DNA from: Stappia sediminis
GTDB taxonomy: Bacteria > Pseudomonadota > Alphaproteobacteria > Rhizobiales > Stappiaceae
Direction of reading: 5' to 3'
DNA: 64,000 nucleotides
Assembly: GCF_009826895.1 (NCBI RefSeq)
Contig: NZ_WUMV01000003.1
Location: 947,501-1,011,500 of the forward strand
Shown here: in pieces, positions 1-8,184 of the stretch
Layout: each line of letters begins with the position of its first letter
Numbering within the stretch: the first letter of the stretch is position 1
The notes under the pieces: generated by a model
Told to the model about the DNA's origin: nothing
Database searches by the model: none
What the model saw: the letters and a program-made list of their open reading frames with translations, nothing else
Translations under genes and position numbers: made by a program

Positions 1-234
1 GATTACGCCCGTCCGCGCGGCGGCGAACAGCAGGACCAGCATGTCGGGTGCGTTTGTGCCGAGATAGGCAATGCGTTCGCCGCGCTTGATCCCGCGCTCA
101 TAGGTGATCCAATGCGCCGCCTTGCCGATCGCCCGGTCGAATTCCGCATAGGTGAGATCGCCCGCGTGGAAGCGGATCGCCGGCTTGTCGGGCGAAAAGC
201 CGGCGTGCGCCGCGATCCAGCGGTCGATCGTCAT
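1..234 (-). CDS. AMP-binding CoA ligase (acyl/aryl-CoA synthetase), N-terminal 78 aa only
   Basis: The gene runs off the left edge, so only the first 78 codons are present. The start ATG (234-232) follows a GGAGC ribosome-binding site, and the protein begins MTIDRWIAAHAGFSPDKPAI. It continues with the pattern of the N-terminal domain of ANL-superfamily CoA ligases: a LTYAEFD segment, then GIKRGERIAYLGTNAPDM, the usual 'G-D-R-V-A-x-L-x-x-N' region. The AMP-binding and Lys motifs lie outside the window, so substrate cannot be read. It is 26 bp downstream of the acyl-CoA dehydrogenase-like gene on the same strand and is probably the last visible gene of that operon; by context it would activate an aromatic or heteroaromatic acid with ATP and CoA (inference). 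Confidence 0.85.
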   Translation of the reverse strand, partial: MTIDRWIAAHAGFSPDKPAIRFHAGDLTYAEFDRAIGKAAHWITYERGIKRGERIAYLGTNAPDMLVLLFAAARTGVI

Positions 235-260
235 GCCCGCGCTCCGTTTGCCGCTCTCGC

Positions 261-1532
261 TCAATCGTCGCTCTCGCCTGGAAGATAGAGGCTCTCGCGT
301 CCGATCCGGTCAAGGCAGATTTCCGCCGTCCACGGCAGCATCAAGGAGCCGCAGCGGCTGTCGCGGTAAAGCCGTTCCAGCGGCAGAGATTTCAGCATGG
401 ACTGGCCGCCGCATGTGCGGATGGCAAGCTGGCAGATCTCGTTGGCGTTTTCCATGACGGTGTAGTGCGCGGCCCAGGCGCGCATCACCTGCTCGCGCGT
501 CGGATCGGGCGCGGCTTCCGTGATCGCCTGGAACCAGAGCGCCTTGGTCTGCTCCAGCATCAGGTGCATCTGGGCAACGCCCATCTGCTTGGTCGGATAC
601 ATGCGCCGCTTGACCGGTGGCAGGCCCGGCACCTCGCCGCGAAGGTACTGGATCGTGAAATCGAAGGCCGCCTGCGCGATGCCCATATAGGTTGGCGACA
701 GCGTCATGAACATATGCGGCCAACGCGTCGCCGCCTGATAGTAGATGCCGCGCGGCATGAGCTGTTCCTCGTCGGGGACGAAGACATCCTCAAAGATCAG
801 CGTGCGCGAAACCGTACCCCGCATGCCGAGCGGATCCCATGGGCCGACGACCTTGACGCCGTCGGCATTGGCGGGAACGGCGATATACATCGTGTCGCGG
901 CGGCTCGGGCGTTCGCCCTCCTTCATCTCGCCGCAGAGGATGCCGTAATAGTCGGCGTGGCCGGACAGCGAGGCGAAGATCTTCTTGCCGTTGATGATCC
1001 AGCCGCCGTCGGCGCGTTTGGCGCTGGTGGAAAAGGGCACGACGCCGGCCGCCGCCGCTCCGCCTTCGGAGAAGGGCTGCGAATAGATCGCGCCGTCCTT
1101 CAGGATGCGGTTGTAGTGCTTCGCCCTGCGGCTCAGGTGTTTCTCGCGCTGGTCGTGCGACATTTCCAGGTCGTCGGTCAGCGCGCCGGTCCACAGGCAT
1201 GAACATACATGCATGTTCCACGTCAGCGCGGTTGCCCCGCAGTAGCGGCCGATTTCGGCAGCCGTCATCATATAGGTGCGGAAAGGCGCGCCGTGGCCGC
1301 CGTTTTCCTTAGGCACGCAGATGCCAAGCAGCCCCGCCTCATGCATGTCGTTGTAGTTTTCGGTCGGAAAGCTCGCCTCGCGGTCGAATTCTTCCGCGCG
1401 CGGTGCGAAGCGCGACTTGCCGATGCGCCGCGCAAGCGCGGTGAGTTCGGCTTCCTGCTCGGTGAGGCGAAAGGCGGAGGGGTCGAAAATCGGCTGGTCC
1501 GTGCCGATGATGTCGAGATCTGCCGCGTTCAT
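261..1532 (-). CDS. Acyl-CoA dehydrogenase-like flavoprotein lacking the usual catalytic glutamate
   Basis: A 423-residue protein with the full acyl-CoA dehydrogenase fold: N-terminal helical domain (about 20-140, with LGICVPKENGGHG), beta domain (about 150-260, with GGWIINGKKIFASLSG and DPLGMRGTVSRTL) and C-terminal helical domain (270-423, with ENANEICQLAIRTCGGQSM). In classical members the base Glu sits in a Y-E-G-T motif after Y-R-D-A; here YRDS is followed by LMLPWTAEI (residues 397-405), and the alternative helix-G Glu of isovaleryl-CoA dehydrogenases is also not visible near TLSPTYMG. It may therefore be a flavin-dependent monooxygenase or other non-desaturating family member. Its ATG overlaps the hydrolase stop by 4 bp, so the two are coupled. 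A flavin reductase lies divergently about 2 kb away. Confidence 0.85.
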   Translation of the reverse strand: MNAADLDIIGTDQPIFDPSAFRLTEQEAELTALARRIGKSRFAPRAEEFDREASFPTENYNDMHEAGLLGICVPKENGGHGAPFRTYMMTAAEIGRYCGATALTWNMHVCSCLWTGALTDDLEMSHDQREKHLSRRAKHYNRILKDGAIYSQPFSEGGAAAAGVVPFSTSAKRADGGWIINGKKIFASLSGHADYYGILCGEMKEGERPSRRDTMYIAVPANADGVKVVGPWDPLGMRGTVSRTLIFEDVFVPDEEQLMPRGIYYQAATRWPHMFMTLSPTYMGIAQAAFDFTIQYLRGEVPGLPPVKRRMYPTKQMGVAQMHLMLEQTKALWFQAITEAAPDPTREQVMRAWAAHYTVMENANEICQLAIRTCGGQSMLKSLPLERLYRDSRCGSLMLPWTAEICLDRIGRESLYLPGESDD

Positions 1533-2317
1533 GGGCTCAAACCTCCGAATGTGGTCGCGTGGAAGGATTTGATGAGGCCGTTGTAGGCGTCGGGCGCTTC
1601 AAGGGGGGCGAGGTGGCCGATGCCGGCCATCGTCTCGAACCTTGCGCCTTCTATTTGCTCCGCGATTCTTTTCATGGATTTCAGCGGAGCGTTCGTGTCT
1701 TCCTCGCCCGCGATCAGCAGCGTGGGCACGGAAATTTGTGAAAGTTCCTCGCGCCGGTCGAAGGTCGCGAGACAGCGGATCGCCGCGCGATAGGTCTCGG
1801 GCGGAAGCTTGCTCATGCCCGCGCGCGCGATTTCTATCGCCGACGGTTTGGAGGCGGAGCCGACGAGGCCCGGCACGAAGGCCGCCGCAAGTTCGGGGAT
1901 CGTCTTTCCCGCATCGAGCGGGGCCAGCCGGTCGGAAACGAACTTCTTCTGAAACTCCCCGTCCTGGCTGCCGAATGCCGATGTGGTGCCCGAAAGGATG
2001 AGCGAGCGCACGCGTTTCGGATGTCTGGCGTAAAACTCCTGCGCCACCATGCCGCCGATCGAATGGCCAAGAAGGTTCGCCTTGTCGATGCCGAGATGGT
2101 CGACCAGCGTCAACAGGGCGTCGGAGAGCCCTTCGAAGGTCATCTCTCCGTCAAGCGGCGTTTCGCCGTATCCCGGCATGTTCCAGGCGATCACGGTGAA
2201 ACGATCCGAAAGTCCGTCGATCTGGGGGGCGAACATTTCTGCGCCCGCGCCCATGCCGTGAAGCAGGATCAGGGTTTCCCGAGCATCGCCGCGCTTTTGA
2301 TAAGTCGGAACCCTCAT
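1529..2317 (-). CDS. Alpha/beta hydrolase, possible N-formylmaleamate deformylase-type (NicD-like)
   Basis: A 262-residue single-domain alpha/beta hydrolase. The oxyanion-hole segment LLHGMGAG is at residues 18-25, the nucleophile elbow GHSIGG puts Ser at 86, the acid is probably in AGEEDTNAP and the His in GIGHLAPLEAP near the C-terminus. Start and stop each overlap a neighbour by 4 bp (ATGA), giving tight coupling in dioxygenase-hydrolase-dehydrogenase order. In the P. putida nicotinate pathway NicX opens 2,5-dihydroxypyridine to N-formylmaleamate and the alpha/beta hydrolase NicD deformylates it; adjacency to a NicX-like gene makes an equivalent role likely. A thioesterase or enol-lactonase role cannot be excluded from sequence. 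Confidence 0.8.
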   Translation of the reverse strand: MRVPTYQKRGDARETLILLHGMGAGAEMFAPQIDGLSDRFTVIAWNMPGYGETPLDGEMTFEGLSDALLTLVDHLGIDKANLLGHSIGGMVAQEFYARHPKRVRSLILSGTTSAFGSQDGEFQKKFVSDRLAPLDAGKTIPELAAAFVPGLVGSASKPSAIEIARAGMSKLPPETYRAAIRCLATFDRREELSQISVPTLLIAGEEDTNAPLKSMKRIAEQIEGARFETMAGIGHLAPLEAPDAYNGLIKSFHATTFGGLSP

Positions 2318-3360
2318 TTGAAGGCCTCCGCCAGTTCGCCGTCCGTTACCACCGCCTCGCCGTCGAGCGAGATGGTGCAGCCGCGCACCGGAATGTCGAA
2401 ATGGCCCTTGGTGTAGCGCCCGGCGAATTCATTCGCACCGGTGGAGAAAAGGAAATTGCCGGCGAAGGCGCGCACTTCCGTTCCGTTCGTCTCGCGCTGG
2501 TCGTACATGGCAAGCGCTTCGTAGCGCGCGCCCTCGTTCATGCCGAAGCCGACGTGAGCGACCGCATAGGCCTCCTTGTCGCCCCATGCGGCAAGATAGC
2601 GGCGCATGAGTTCCGCATCCGTGCCTTCGCCCTCGATCTCCGTCACAAAGTCGTCGACGATGGTGAGCGTGACCGGGCGCTCGAGGTAGCGCTTGAAGGT
2701 GAGGTTCACGTCGCCCGCGTCCAGCACCAGGGTTCCGTTGACCGAACCCGCCTTCGGAAAGCTGACGACAAGGCCCGCCGGCCAATGGGCGACGGTGCCC
2801 GGCCTGTCGCACCAGCCCCAGACCCCGACGCTGGATGCGCCTTCCATGTCGACCGTCAGGTCGGTGCCCGCAGTCGATGTCACCGTCATGCGTTTTGCCG
2901 CCCGGCAGCGTTTGACGGCGGCCTTCACGCGCGGTTCGTCGCGGGTTTGCGGCAGCAGGCGTTCCAGTGCCTCCGGGTGTTCGTTGGAAATCATCAGGAT
3001 GCGCGCACCGCCGGAGATGATTTCGGGCAGTTCCGGCGCGTGCAGCAGGCCTTCGACGGTAAGGTCGACGACGAGCCCGCTTTCTTTAAGTGCCGCAACG
3101 GCTGCATTCTGCCCGGTCAGCGCTGCGGAAGCTCCGGTGGAGCGCACCGGTACCGGTGCGTCCTGGCGCGGGGTTGGCACGGTGACGTGGAACCAGTTGG
3201 CCGCCATCCGGTCGAGCGCGAGTTCGGCGATATGGACGTTCAGCGTCCGCGACTGCGTTTCGGAAAGGATCGCCACCGTTTCGCCGGTCGCGACCTTGCA
3301 GAGCCTGAAGACTGCCTCGAAGGCATCGATCCATTTCCCCTCGATGCGGTCCGCCAGCAT
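2314..3360 (-). CDS. nicX: NicX-like non-haem iron ring-cleaving dioxygenase (2,5-dihydroxypyridine 5,6-dioxygenase family)
   Basis: A 348-residue protein that matches my recollection of P. putida NicX along its length: similar size, a GARILMISNEHPEALERLLP segment (NicX has GTRILLAVEPPEVLARMLP), HWPAGLVVSFP, and GTLVLDAGDVNLTFK. The three iron ligands of NicX (two His, one Asp) appear conserved as H269 in AHVGFG and H320/D322 in GHFDIP. NicX opens the pyridine ring of 2,5-dihydroxypyridine with O2, giving N-formylmaleamate. First gene of the minus-strand operon; its promoter lies in the gap shared with the flavin reductase. The family shares a fold with M29 aminopeptidases, so automated annotation may call it leucyl aminopeptidase. 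The exact substrate is an inference. Confidence 0.8.
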   Translation of the reverse strand: MLADRIEGKWIDAFEAVFRLCKVATGETVAILSETQSRTLNVHIAELALDRMAANWFHVTVPTPRQDAPVPVRSTGASAALTGQNAAVAALKESGLVVDLTVEGLLHAPELPEIISGGARILMISNEHPEALERLLPQTRDEPRVKAAVKRCRAAKRMTVTSTAGTDLTVDMEGASSVGVWGWCDRPGTVAHWPAGLVVSFPKAGSVNGTLVLDAGDVNLTFKRYLERPVTLTIVDDFVTEIEGEGTDAELMRRYLAAWGDKEAYAVAHVGFGMNEGARYEALAMYDQRETNGTEVRAFAGNFLFSTGANEFAGRYTKGHFDIPVRGCTISLDGEAVVTDGELAEAFK

Positions 3361-3537
3361 GCTTCTTCCTCCCTGACCCGGCCGGTCCGTGTCCCTCTCG
3401 TGCGTCTAAGCTCCGGCTCTTCTTGTGTTATTTTGCCGGCGTCGCGCAAGGAATGAAAACAACTTGGTGGATCGTAGCAATTTTGTTATTATATGAAAAG
3501 GAATATTTTTAGGCCTGAATGAATGGGGACGGGAGCG
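3361..3537. promoter_or_regulatory. Divergent promoter region between nicX-like operon and flavin reductase/marR
   Basis: This non-coding gap separates two divergent transcription units. The segment 3465-3515 is much richer in A+T than its surroundings (runs such as TTTTGTTATTATATGAAAAGG) and can hold -10 elements for both directions. Because the second plus-strand gene is a MarR regulator, the operator for autoregulation and pathway control probably lies here. I could not pick out a convincing inverted repeat, so no operator is claimed. Confidence 0.45.
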
Positions 3538-4026
3538 ATGATGATAGACCCTCACCAGTTTTGCGAAGCTTTGGGACGTTTCGCGACGGGCGTTACGATC
3601 GTCACCGCGCTCGATGGTGCCGGCAGGCCGGTGGGGCTTACCGCCAATTCGTTCAACTCCGTTTCCCTTGATCCGCCGATGGTTTTGTGGAGCCTTGCCA
3701 CGCGCTCGCGCAATCTCGGCGCCTTTTGCGACGCCAGCCATTATGCGATCAACATTCTCGCCGCCGACCAGCGCCACCTGTCGGACCGGTTCGCCAGGCC
3801 CGTGGAGGATCGCTTCGCCGATGTCGAGTGGGAAGAGGGGATCGGCGGCGTCCCGCTGATTTCAGGCACGACGGCGGTTTTCGAGTGCGAGAACGACACC
3901 CGCGTTCCCGCCGGCGATCACGTGGTCTTTCTCGGCAAGGTGGTCTCCTTCGCGCATGACGAGAAGGAGCCGCTGATCTTTCACGCCGGGCGTTACACCA
4001 TTCCCCGTGCCGGGCTCTCGGGATAA
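3538..4026 (+). CDS. Flavin reductase (FMN-binding split-barrel, HpaC/NTA-B type)
   Basis: A 162-residue flavin reductase-like protein: FATGVTIVTA near the N-terminus, GLTANSFNSVSLDPPMVLWSL (flavin-binding strand-turn), AINILAADQRHLS, and GDHVVFLGKVV. Such proteins use NAD(P)H to make reduced FMN or FAD for a partner monooxygenase. Starts at 3523, 3538 or 3541 are possible; GGGGA/GGGAG just upstream of 3538-3541 favours the ATG-ATG pair. Its stop shares one base with the MarR start (TAATG). By context it could supply the acyl-CoA dehydrogenase-like flavoprotein across the divergent promoter (inference). Confidence 0.85.
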   Translation: MMIDPHQFCEALGRFATGVTIVTALDGAGRPVGLTANSFNSVSLDPPMVLWSLATRSRNLGAFCDASHYAINILAADQRHLSDRFARPVEDRFADVEWEEGIGGVPLISGTTAVFECENDTRVPAGDHVVFLGKVVSFAHDEKEPLIFHAGRYTIPRAGLSG

Positions 4027-4478
4027 TGTTTCAGCAAATGGCCGACAGCCCGCGTTTTATCGACGGTTACCTGCTTTACCTTCTTGCACGCGCTTCAAGC
4101 GTCGCGAGCGCGGAGTTTCACGAGGAGGTTCGCCGCCGCGGCTACAACGTGTCGAACTGGCGCGTGCTTGCGGCGCTCAAGGGATCGGGCGGGCAGACGG
4201 TCGGGGAGCTTGCCACCATATGCCTTGCCAACCAGCCGGCGATGAGCAAGACGGTCGAGCGGCTGGTGCGCCAGGGCCTCGTTGAAAGGCGGGCGGACAG
4301 TAACGATCGCCGCCGTGTCAACGTCAATCTTTCCGAAGACGGCGAGCGCGCCGTCGATGAACTGATCGAGGCGGCAAGAGCGCATCAGCAACGGCTGGTC
4401 GAGGCGATCGGCGCGCATGAAACCGAAACGCTGATAGCCGCGCTTCACAGGGTCATCGAGCGCTCGGGCGAGGGGTGA
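4026..4478 (+). CDS. MarR-family transcriptional regulator
   Basis: 150 residues, normal for a MarR winged-helix dimer. It has VSNWRVLAAL, the recognition-helix region CLANQPAMSKTVERLVRQGLV and the wing segment ERRADSNDRRRVNVNLSEDG, all typical of the family. It is coupled to the flavin reductase by a 1-bp overlap and is co-transcribed with it, divergent from the nicX-like operon. In P. putida the nicotinate genes are also controlled by a MarR protein (NicR), so a local ligand-responsive repressor role is plausible; the ligand is unknown. Confidence 0.88.
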   Translation: MFQQMADSPRFIDGYLLYLLARASSVASAEFHEEVRRRGYNVSNWRVLAALKGSGGQTVGELATICLANQPAMSKTVERLVRQGLVERRADSNDRRRVNVNLSEDGERAVDELIEAARAHQQRLVEAIGAHETETLIAALHRVIERSGEG

Positions 4479-4479
4479 T

Positions 4480-5271
4480 CTAATCCGCTTCCCCTTCCTC
4501 GCCGCAAATGACCACTGTCGTATTGCTCGACTTCAGCATTTTCAGGATCGCCTCCGGCGGCCTGCGGTCGCAGAAGACGTGGCTGACGTCGCCGATATGC
4601 CCGCCGCGCACATGCGCGGGGCGGGTGAACTTCGTGTGGTCGAGCACGAGGAAGGACCGGCGGCTGTTTTCGCGGATCGCCTGGCGCGACAGCACCTCGT
4701 CCTCGTGAAAGTCGAGCAGCGTGCCGTCCTCGTCTACGCCGGCCACGCCGAATATGCCGATGTCGAACTTGTAGCTGTCGAAGAAAGACTGTGTCGCCGG
4801 CCCAAGGATATCGCGGTCGCCGTGGCGCAGCCTTCCGCCGACGATCGTGACGTCGAAGCCCGGGTTGGCCGAGGCCGCCATGGCGACATTCAGGTTGTTC
4901 GTGTAGACGCGCAGCGCTTCATGGTTCATCAGCGCCTGCATGACGATCTCGGGCGTGGTGCCGATGGAAAAGGCGAGCGACACGTCGTTCGGCACATATT
5001 CGGCAACGGTGGCGGCGATAAGCTGCTTGGCCGGCAGGTTCAGGATCTGCCGCGTGCGGTAGTGGATGTTGTGCATGGCGGGCGGCGGCTCGACGCCGCC
5101 GTGGGTGCGGCGCAGGATGCCGAGTTCGCAAAGCCCGTTCACGTCGCGGCGGATCGTTTGCGTCGTTACGCCGAAGCGTTCGGCAAGCGATTCCACGGAC
5201 AGGAATCCTTGTGCCTGAACCAGTTCGGCGATTTCCGCCTGTCGTTCGGAAATGTCCATCGACGCGCGCAT
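4480..5271 (-). CDS. DeoR/GlpR-family transcriptional regulator
   Basis: 263 residues with an N-terminal DeoR helix-turn-helix (MDISERQAEIAELV, then FGVTTQTIRRDVNGLCELGILRRTHGG) and a C-terminal sugar-phosphate sensor domain (SIGTTPEIV, TNNLNVA, IVGGRLR, GVAGVDEDGTL, DHTKF). It lies tail to tail with the MarR gene with one base between stops. Two starts are possible (5271, or 5259 giving MDISERQ); AGGAGG and GGGAGGG upstream serve either. Effector and targets are not evident, since the adjacent genes are not sugar genes. A second GlpR-like DeoR protein is encoded at 35.3 kb. Confidence 0.88.
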   Translation of the reverse strand: MRASMDISERQAEIAELVQAQGFLSVESLAERFGVTTQTIRRDVNGLCELGILRRTHGGVEPPPAMHNIHYRTRQILNLPAKQLIAATVAEYVPNDVSLAFSIGTTPEIVMQALMNHEALRVYTNNLNVAMAASANPGFDVTIVGGRLRHGDRDILGPATQSFFDSYKFDIGIFGVAGVDEDGTLLDFHEDEVLSRQAIRENSRRSFLVLDHTKFTRPAHVRGGHIGDVSHVFCDRRPPEAILKMLKSSNTTVVICGEEGEAD

Positions 5272-5417
5272 CCCTCCCGAATTCCTCCTGATCGCAGCAT
5301 AGCATGCTCACATGAACACTGCGCGACGTTCATATGAAAGCGACATGACAGTGCGTTTGGGGAAGAATGTCGACTCAAAAATTCAGCAATCGCATCGCTT
5401 TGACAAGCTTACGGCGT

Positions 5418-7595
5418 TCAATAGGCGGATTGCTTGCGCCGGATCGCGGCTTGTCGGTCCGCCGCGCGGATGGCGTCCCCGAGCGTCGAAACGCCGAGCG
5501 GCTCCAGTAGGTCGAAAAGCTTCATGAGAACGTCGGCGGTCGCCAGCGCGTCTCCCAGCGCGGTATGCCGGTCTTCGGGCGGAATGACGATGTTGAAGCG
5601 CTCGCAAAGCGCGTCGAGCGTCAGGCTGTCGGCGCGCCCGAAGACATGGGCGGCAAGCAGGACCGTGTCGAGCACCGGCTGGTCGAAGGCAAGCCCTGCA
5701 TCGGCCTGGCGTTTCTTCAGGAAGGCCATGTCGAACGGCGCATTGTGGGCGACAAGCACGCCGTCGCCGACGAAGTCGTGGAAGCGGGGCAGCACGGCAT
5801 CGGCTGCCGGCGCCTCGGCGACCATGGCGTCGGTAATGCCGTGGATCTTGGCGGCACCTGCGGGAATGCGTCGGCCCGGGTTGATGAAAGTCGAGAAAAT
5901 CTCGCCCCTCAGCACCCGTCCGTTGACGATCCTCACCCCTGCTATCGACACCATTTCGTCGCCGCGCGAAGGCTCAAGCCCCGTCGTCTCGGTGTCGAAG
6001 ACGACATAGGAAAGCGCCTTCAGCGGCATGTCGTCGAGGGCTCCCGGCGGGTGGCGGGTGAATAGGTCGAAGTCGTAGAACTCGGGTCGTTCGGGGATGG
6101 CCACGCTCGATTTGGCGGGCCGGTCCTCCAGCTCGGAGGAGATCGCCAGCGGAAGGCGAATACGAACTTCGCCGTCGCTCTCGGGCACCGTCTCGCACCA
6201 AAGGTCCGTCTTGTGGTGGGTCAGCACGTCGCGCCCGGTCATCGCGCCGAGAGATTCATCGAGCGGCTCGCGCAGCCACTCCTCGACAAGGCTTTCGGGC
6301 ACCACCTGCCCCTTCCAGGCGATGTCGACATAGACGCGTTCGCCGTTCCGCTCCGTCTCCAGTCGGAAGTCCCGCACGTGGTCCCATACGGCCGCGCGGT
6401 TCATGATCCGGTCGATGAGTTCGCTGACGCTTGCCGAATCGCAGGTGATCCAGACCGGCGTGCCGCGCTGCTCTACAGTAAGCGCCCGGTCTTCTGAGCG
6501 GCGTGTCGCGGCACTGTCGAAAAGCGTTGGCGAAAATACGGGCGCTACCGGCCATGCGGCGGCGAAGATGTCGTTCGCGACCTGGTCCAGCCGGTCGAGC
6601 CTTTCGCCCAGGATGCGCGGTTCGTTGCGAATCGTCGCGCGCGTGTGTTCCTTTTCCTCGTCCGTCAGCGGCTGGCCGCTCAACAGAAGTTCGCCGGCCA
6701 TCGTCAGGTTGGTGATGTGGTTGCGCACGTCCTGCGCCACGTCCTGCAGCAGGCGCTCGCGCCAGATGCCCGCGGCCAGCTCTTCCGTCACCCGGTCGAA
6801 GGTGACGACATAGCCGATCGGGCTCGCGTCGTCCTCGTCGAGCACCAGCGACATGCGCCCTTTCATCGTCTCGTGGCCCGTGGCGGTCGCGGCGAGGAAA
6901 GGGGCCATCAGCCCGTCATGGTGGGCAAGGTGCCGCCCGCCTTCGAAGCGCCGGGTCAGCCTGTCCAGCGTGTGGCGCAGCGGCTGGCGCGCGATCAGGC
7001 TCGTCAGCTTGCGTCCCAGGCCCAGTTCCCCGCCGGGGGCGGAGCCTGCACCCGCCGCCGCATGGGCCACGAAATGCTGGGCGGCGCGGTTATAGAGCAG
7101 CACCGTATGGTCGAGCCGGCAGATGATGACGCCCTGCTGAAGGTCGCGCAGCACCGTTTCAAGCCGTTTCTTCTGCCGTTCCGCGCGGGCCGTGGCGTTG
7201 GAAATCGCGGTGTCGATGCGCTCGCGCGCTTCCTGCAGCGCTTGCGAAGCTTCGGCGATGCCGGGGGCAAGCTGGCCGAGATAGCGCGCGCGCGCGGCGT
7301 CGGGCAGTTTCTCCGAACCCGCGTGCACGGCGGCGTGCAGATCCCGGGCAAGCGTTTCGACAGGCCTTGCGATGTGATCGTCGAACTTGATCCAGACCCA
7401 GAGCACGAGGCCGATGATCGCAAATCCCGCGCCACCGCCGTAAAGCGCAAGGTGGCTTATGGCGGATGGCGGAAGTTCACGGCCGAGCAGGATGAACGCA
7501 GCGGAAAGGATCGCGGCTGTTCCCGACGCTATCAAGGCGAAGAACAGGAAGATCCGGAGCCTCAGGCTCCACCGCTCGGCGGCCTTTTCAAGCAT
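5418..7595 (-). CDS. Membrane protein: degenerate histidine kinase fused to DnaQ-type 3'-5' exonuclease
   Basis: 725 residues. Two N-terminal membrane helices (about 15-38 and 50-70) precede a HAMP-like and coiled-coil part (70-150), a PAS-like domain (150-270), a kinase-like region (275-485) and a DnaQ/epsilon exonuclease (528-700). The exonuclease keeps its acidic residues: FDTETTG (D534, E536), HNAPFD (D622) and HTALGD (H677, D682). The kinase part has the H-box outline DVAQDVRNHI but Gln288 where the phosphoacceptor His should be, and no recognisable G-box after DIAWKG, so it is probably a pseudokinase. Its start overlaps the end of the response regulator by 8 bp. Such exonuclease-sensor proteins are, as I recall, seen with VC_2705-type symporter and DUF294 genes, which here lie 10-13 kb away. 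Confidence 0.85.
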   Translation of the reverse strand: MLEKAAERWSLRLRIFLFFALIASGTAAILSAAFILLGRELPPSAISHLALYGGGAGFAIIGLVLWVWIKFDDHIARPVETLARDLHAAVHAGSEKLPDAARARYLGQLAPGIAEASQALQEARERIDTAISNATARAERQKKRLETVLRDLQQGVIICRLDHTVLLYNRAAQHFVAHAAAGAGSAPGGELGLGRKLTSLIARQPLRHTLDRLTRRFEGGRHLAHHDGLMAPFLAATATGHETMKGRMSLVLDEDDASPIGYVVTFDRVTEELAAGIWRERLLQDVAQDVRNHITNLTMAGELLLSGQPLTDEEKEHTRATIRNEPRILGERLDRLDQVANDIFAAAWPVAPVFSPTLFDSAATRRSEDRALTVEQRGTPVWITCDSASVSELIDRIMNRAAVWDHVRDFRLETERNGERVYVDIAWKGQVVPESLVEEWLREPLDESLGAMTGRDVLTHHKTDLWCETVPESDGEVRIRLPLAISSELEDRPAKSSVAIPERPEFYDFDLFTRHPPGALDDMPLKALSYVVFDTETTGLEPSRGDEMVSIAGVRIVNGRVLRGEIFSTFINPGRRIPAGAAKIHGITDAMVAEAPAADAVLPRFHDFVGDGVLVAHNAPFDMAFLKKRQADAGLAFDQPVLDTVLLAAHVFGRADSLTLDALCERFNIVIPPEDRHTALGDALATADVLMKLFDLLEPLGVSTLGDAIRAADRQAAIRRKQSAY

Positions 7596-7983
7596 GGAGG
7601 AGAGGGCGGTCTTCGCTTGTGCGAAGCTTGCCGAGCGCGCCTTTCAGATCGTCGAGCGTAAACGGCTTGCGCAACACCGCGTCGGCCCCCAGCGCCTTCG
7701 CCTTTTCCGCCTCGATCGCGCGCGCCGAAGCGCTCATGACGACCACGGGAAGATCGCGCGTCGCGGGGTTCGCCTTCAGCGCCTGGCAGACGGAAATGCC
7801 GTTTTGCCGTGGCAGGTCGGCATCGATGAGGATGAGGTCGGCTCCGCCGCCGCGCACGATTTCAAGGAGCTTGTCGGCATTCGCCGTTGTCTCGACGTCA
7901 TAGCCCTCATGGGTAAGAAGACCCTTCAGGCAGCGCGCGATCACGGGTTGTTCGTCTGCGACGATGAGCTTCTTGTTGGTCAT
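7588..7983 (-). CDS. Single-domain response regulator (CheY-like receiver)
   Basis: 131 residues consisting of one receiver domain. The acidic pocket is near AD-E (residues 9-11), the phosphoacceptor is D54 in LIDADLP, the switch Ser is S84 in VVMSAS, and the conserved Lys is K106 in LRKPF, so the domain looks functional. No output domain follows. The ATG at 7983 has a GGAGG site 8 bases upstream; an earlier in-frame start would add 13 residues without a site. It is the first gene of a two-gene operon with the pseudokinase-exonuclease, whose start overlaps its 3' end. A kinase in trans would be needed if the partner's kinase domain is dead. Confidence 0.88.
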   Translation of the reverse strand: MTNKKLIVADEQPVIARCLKGLLTHEGYDVETTANADKLLEIVRGGGADLILIDADLPRQNGISVCQALKANPATRDLPVVVMSASARAIEAEKAKALGADAVLRKPFTLDDLKGALGKLRTSEDRPLLHA

Positions 7984-8184
7984 GGCCGTTTCCTCCGCCG
8001 ACAAGTATCGCCGAGAGGTCATATACGCGCCAGACGCACTTCGGCTTAAGACGAAGGTTTGAGGAGGAGGGGCCTTTCTTCGCTTTTACCTGCTTATGCC
8101 CGGTAATTTCAACGCTCTTCGTCGATCCTCGGGCCGCATGGTCCCACGTTTGTTCCGATTTGGAGCGTCCGCTACGGGCTGGTC

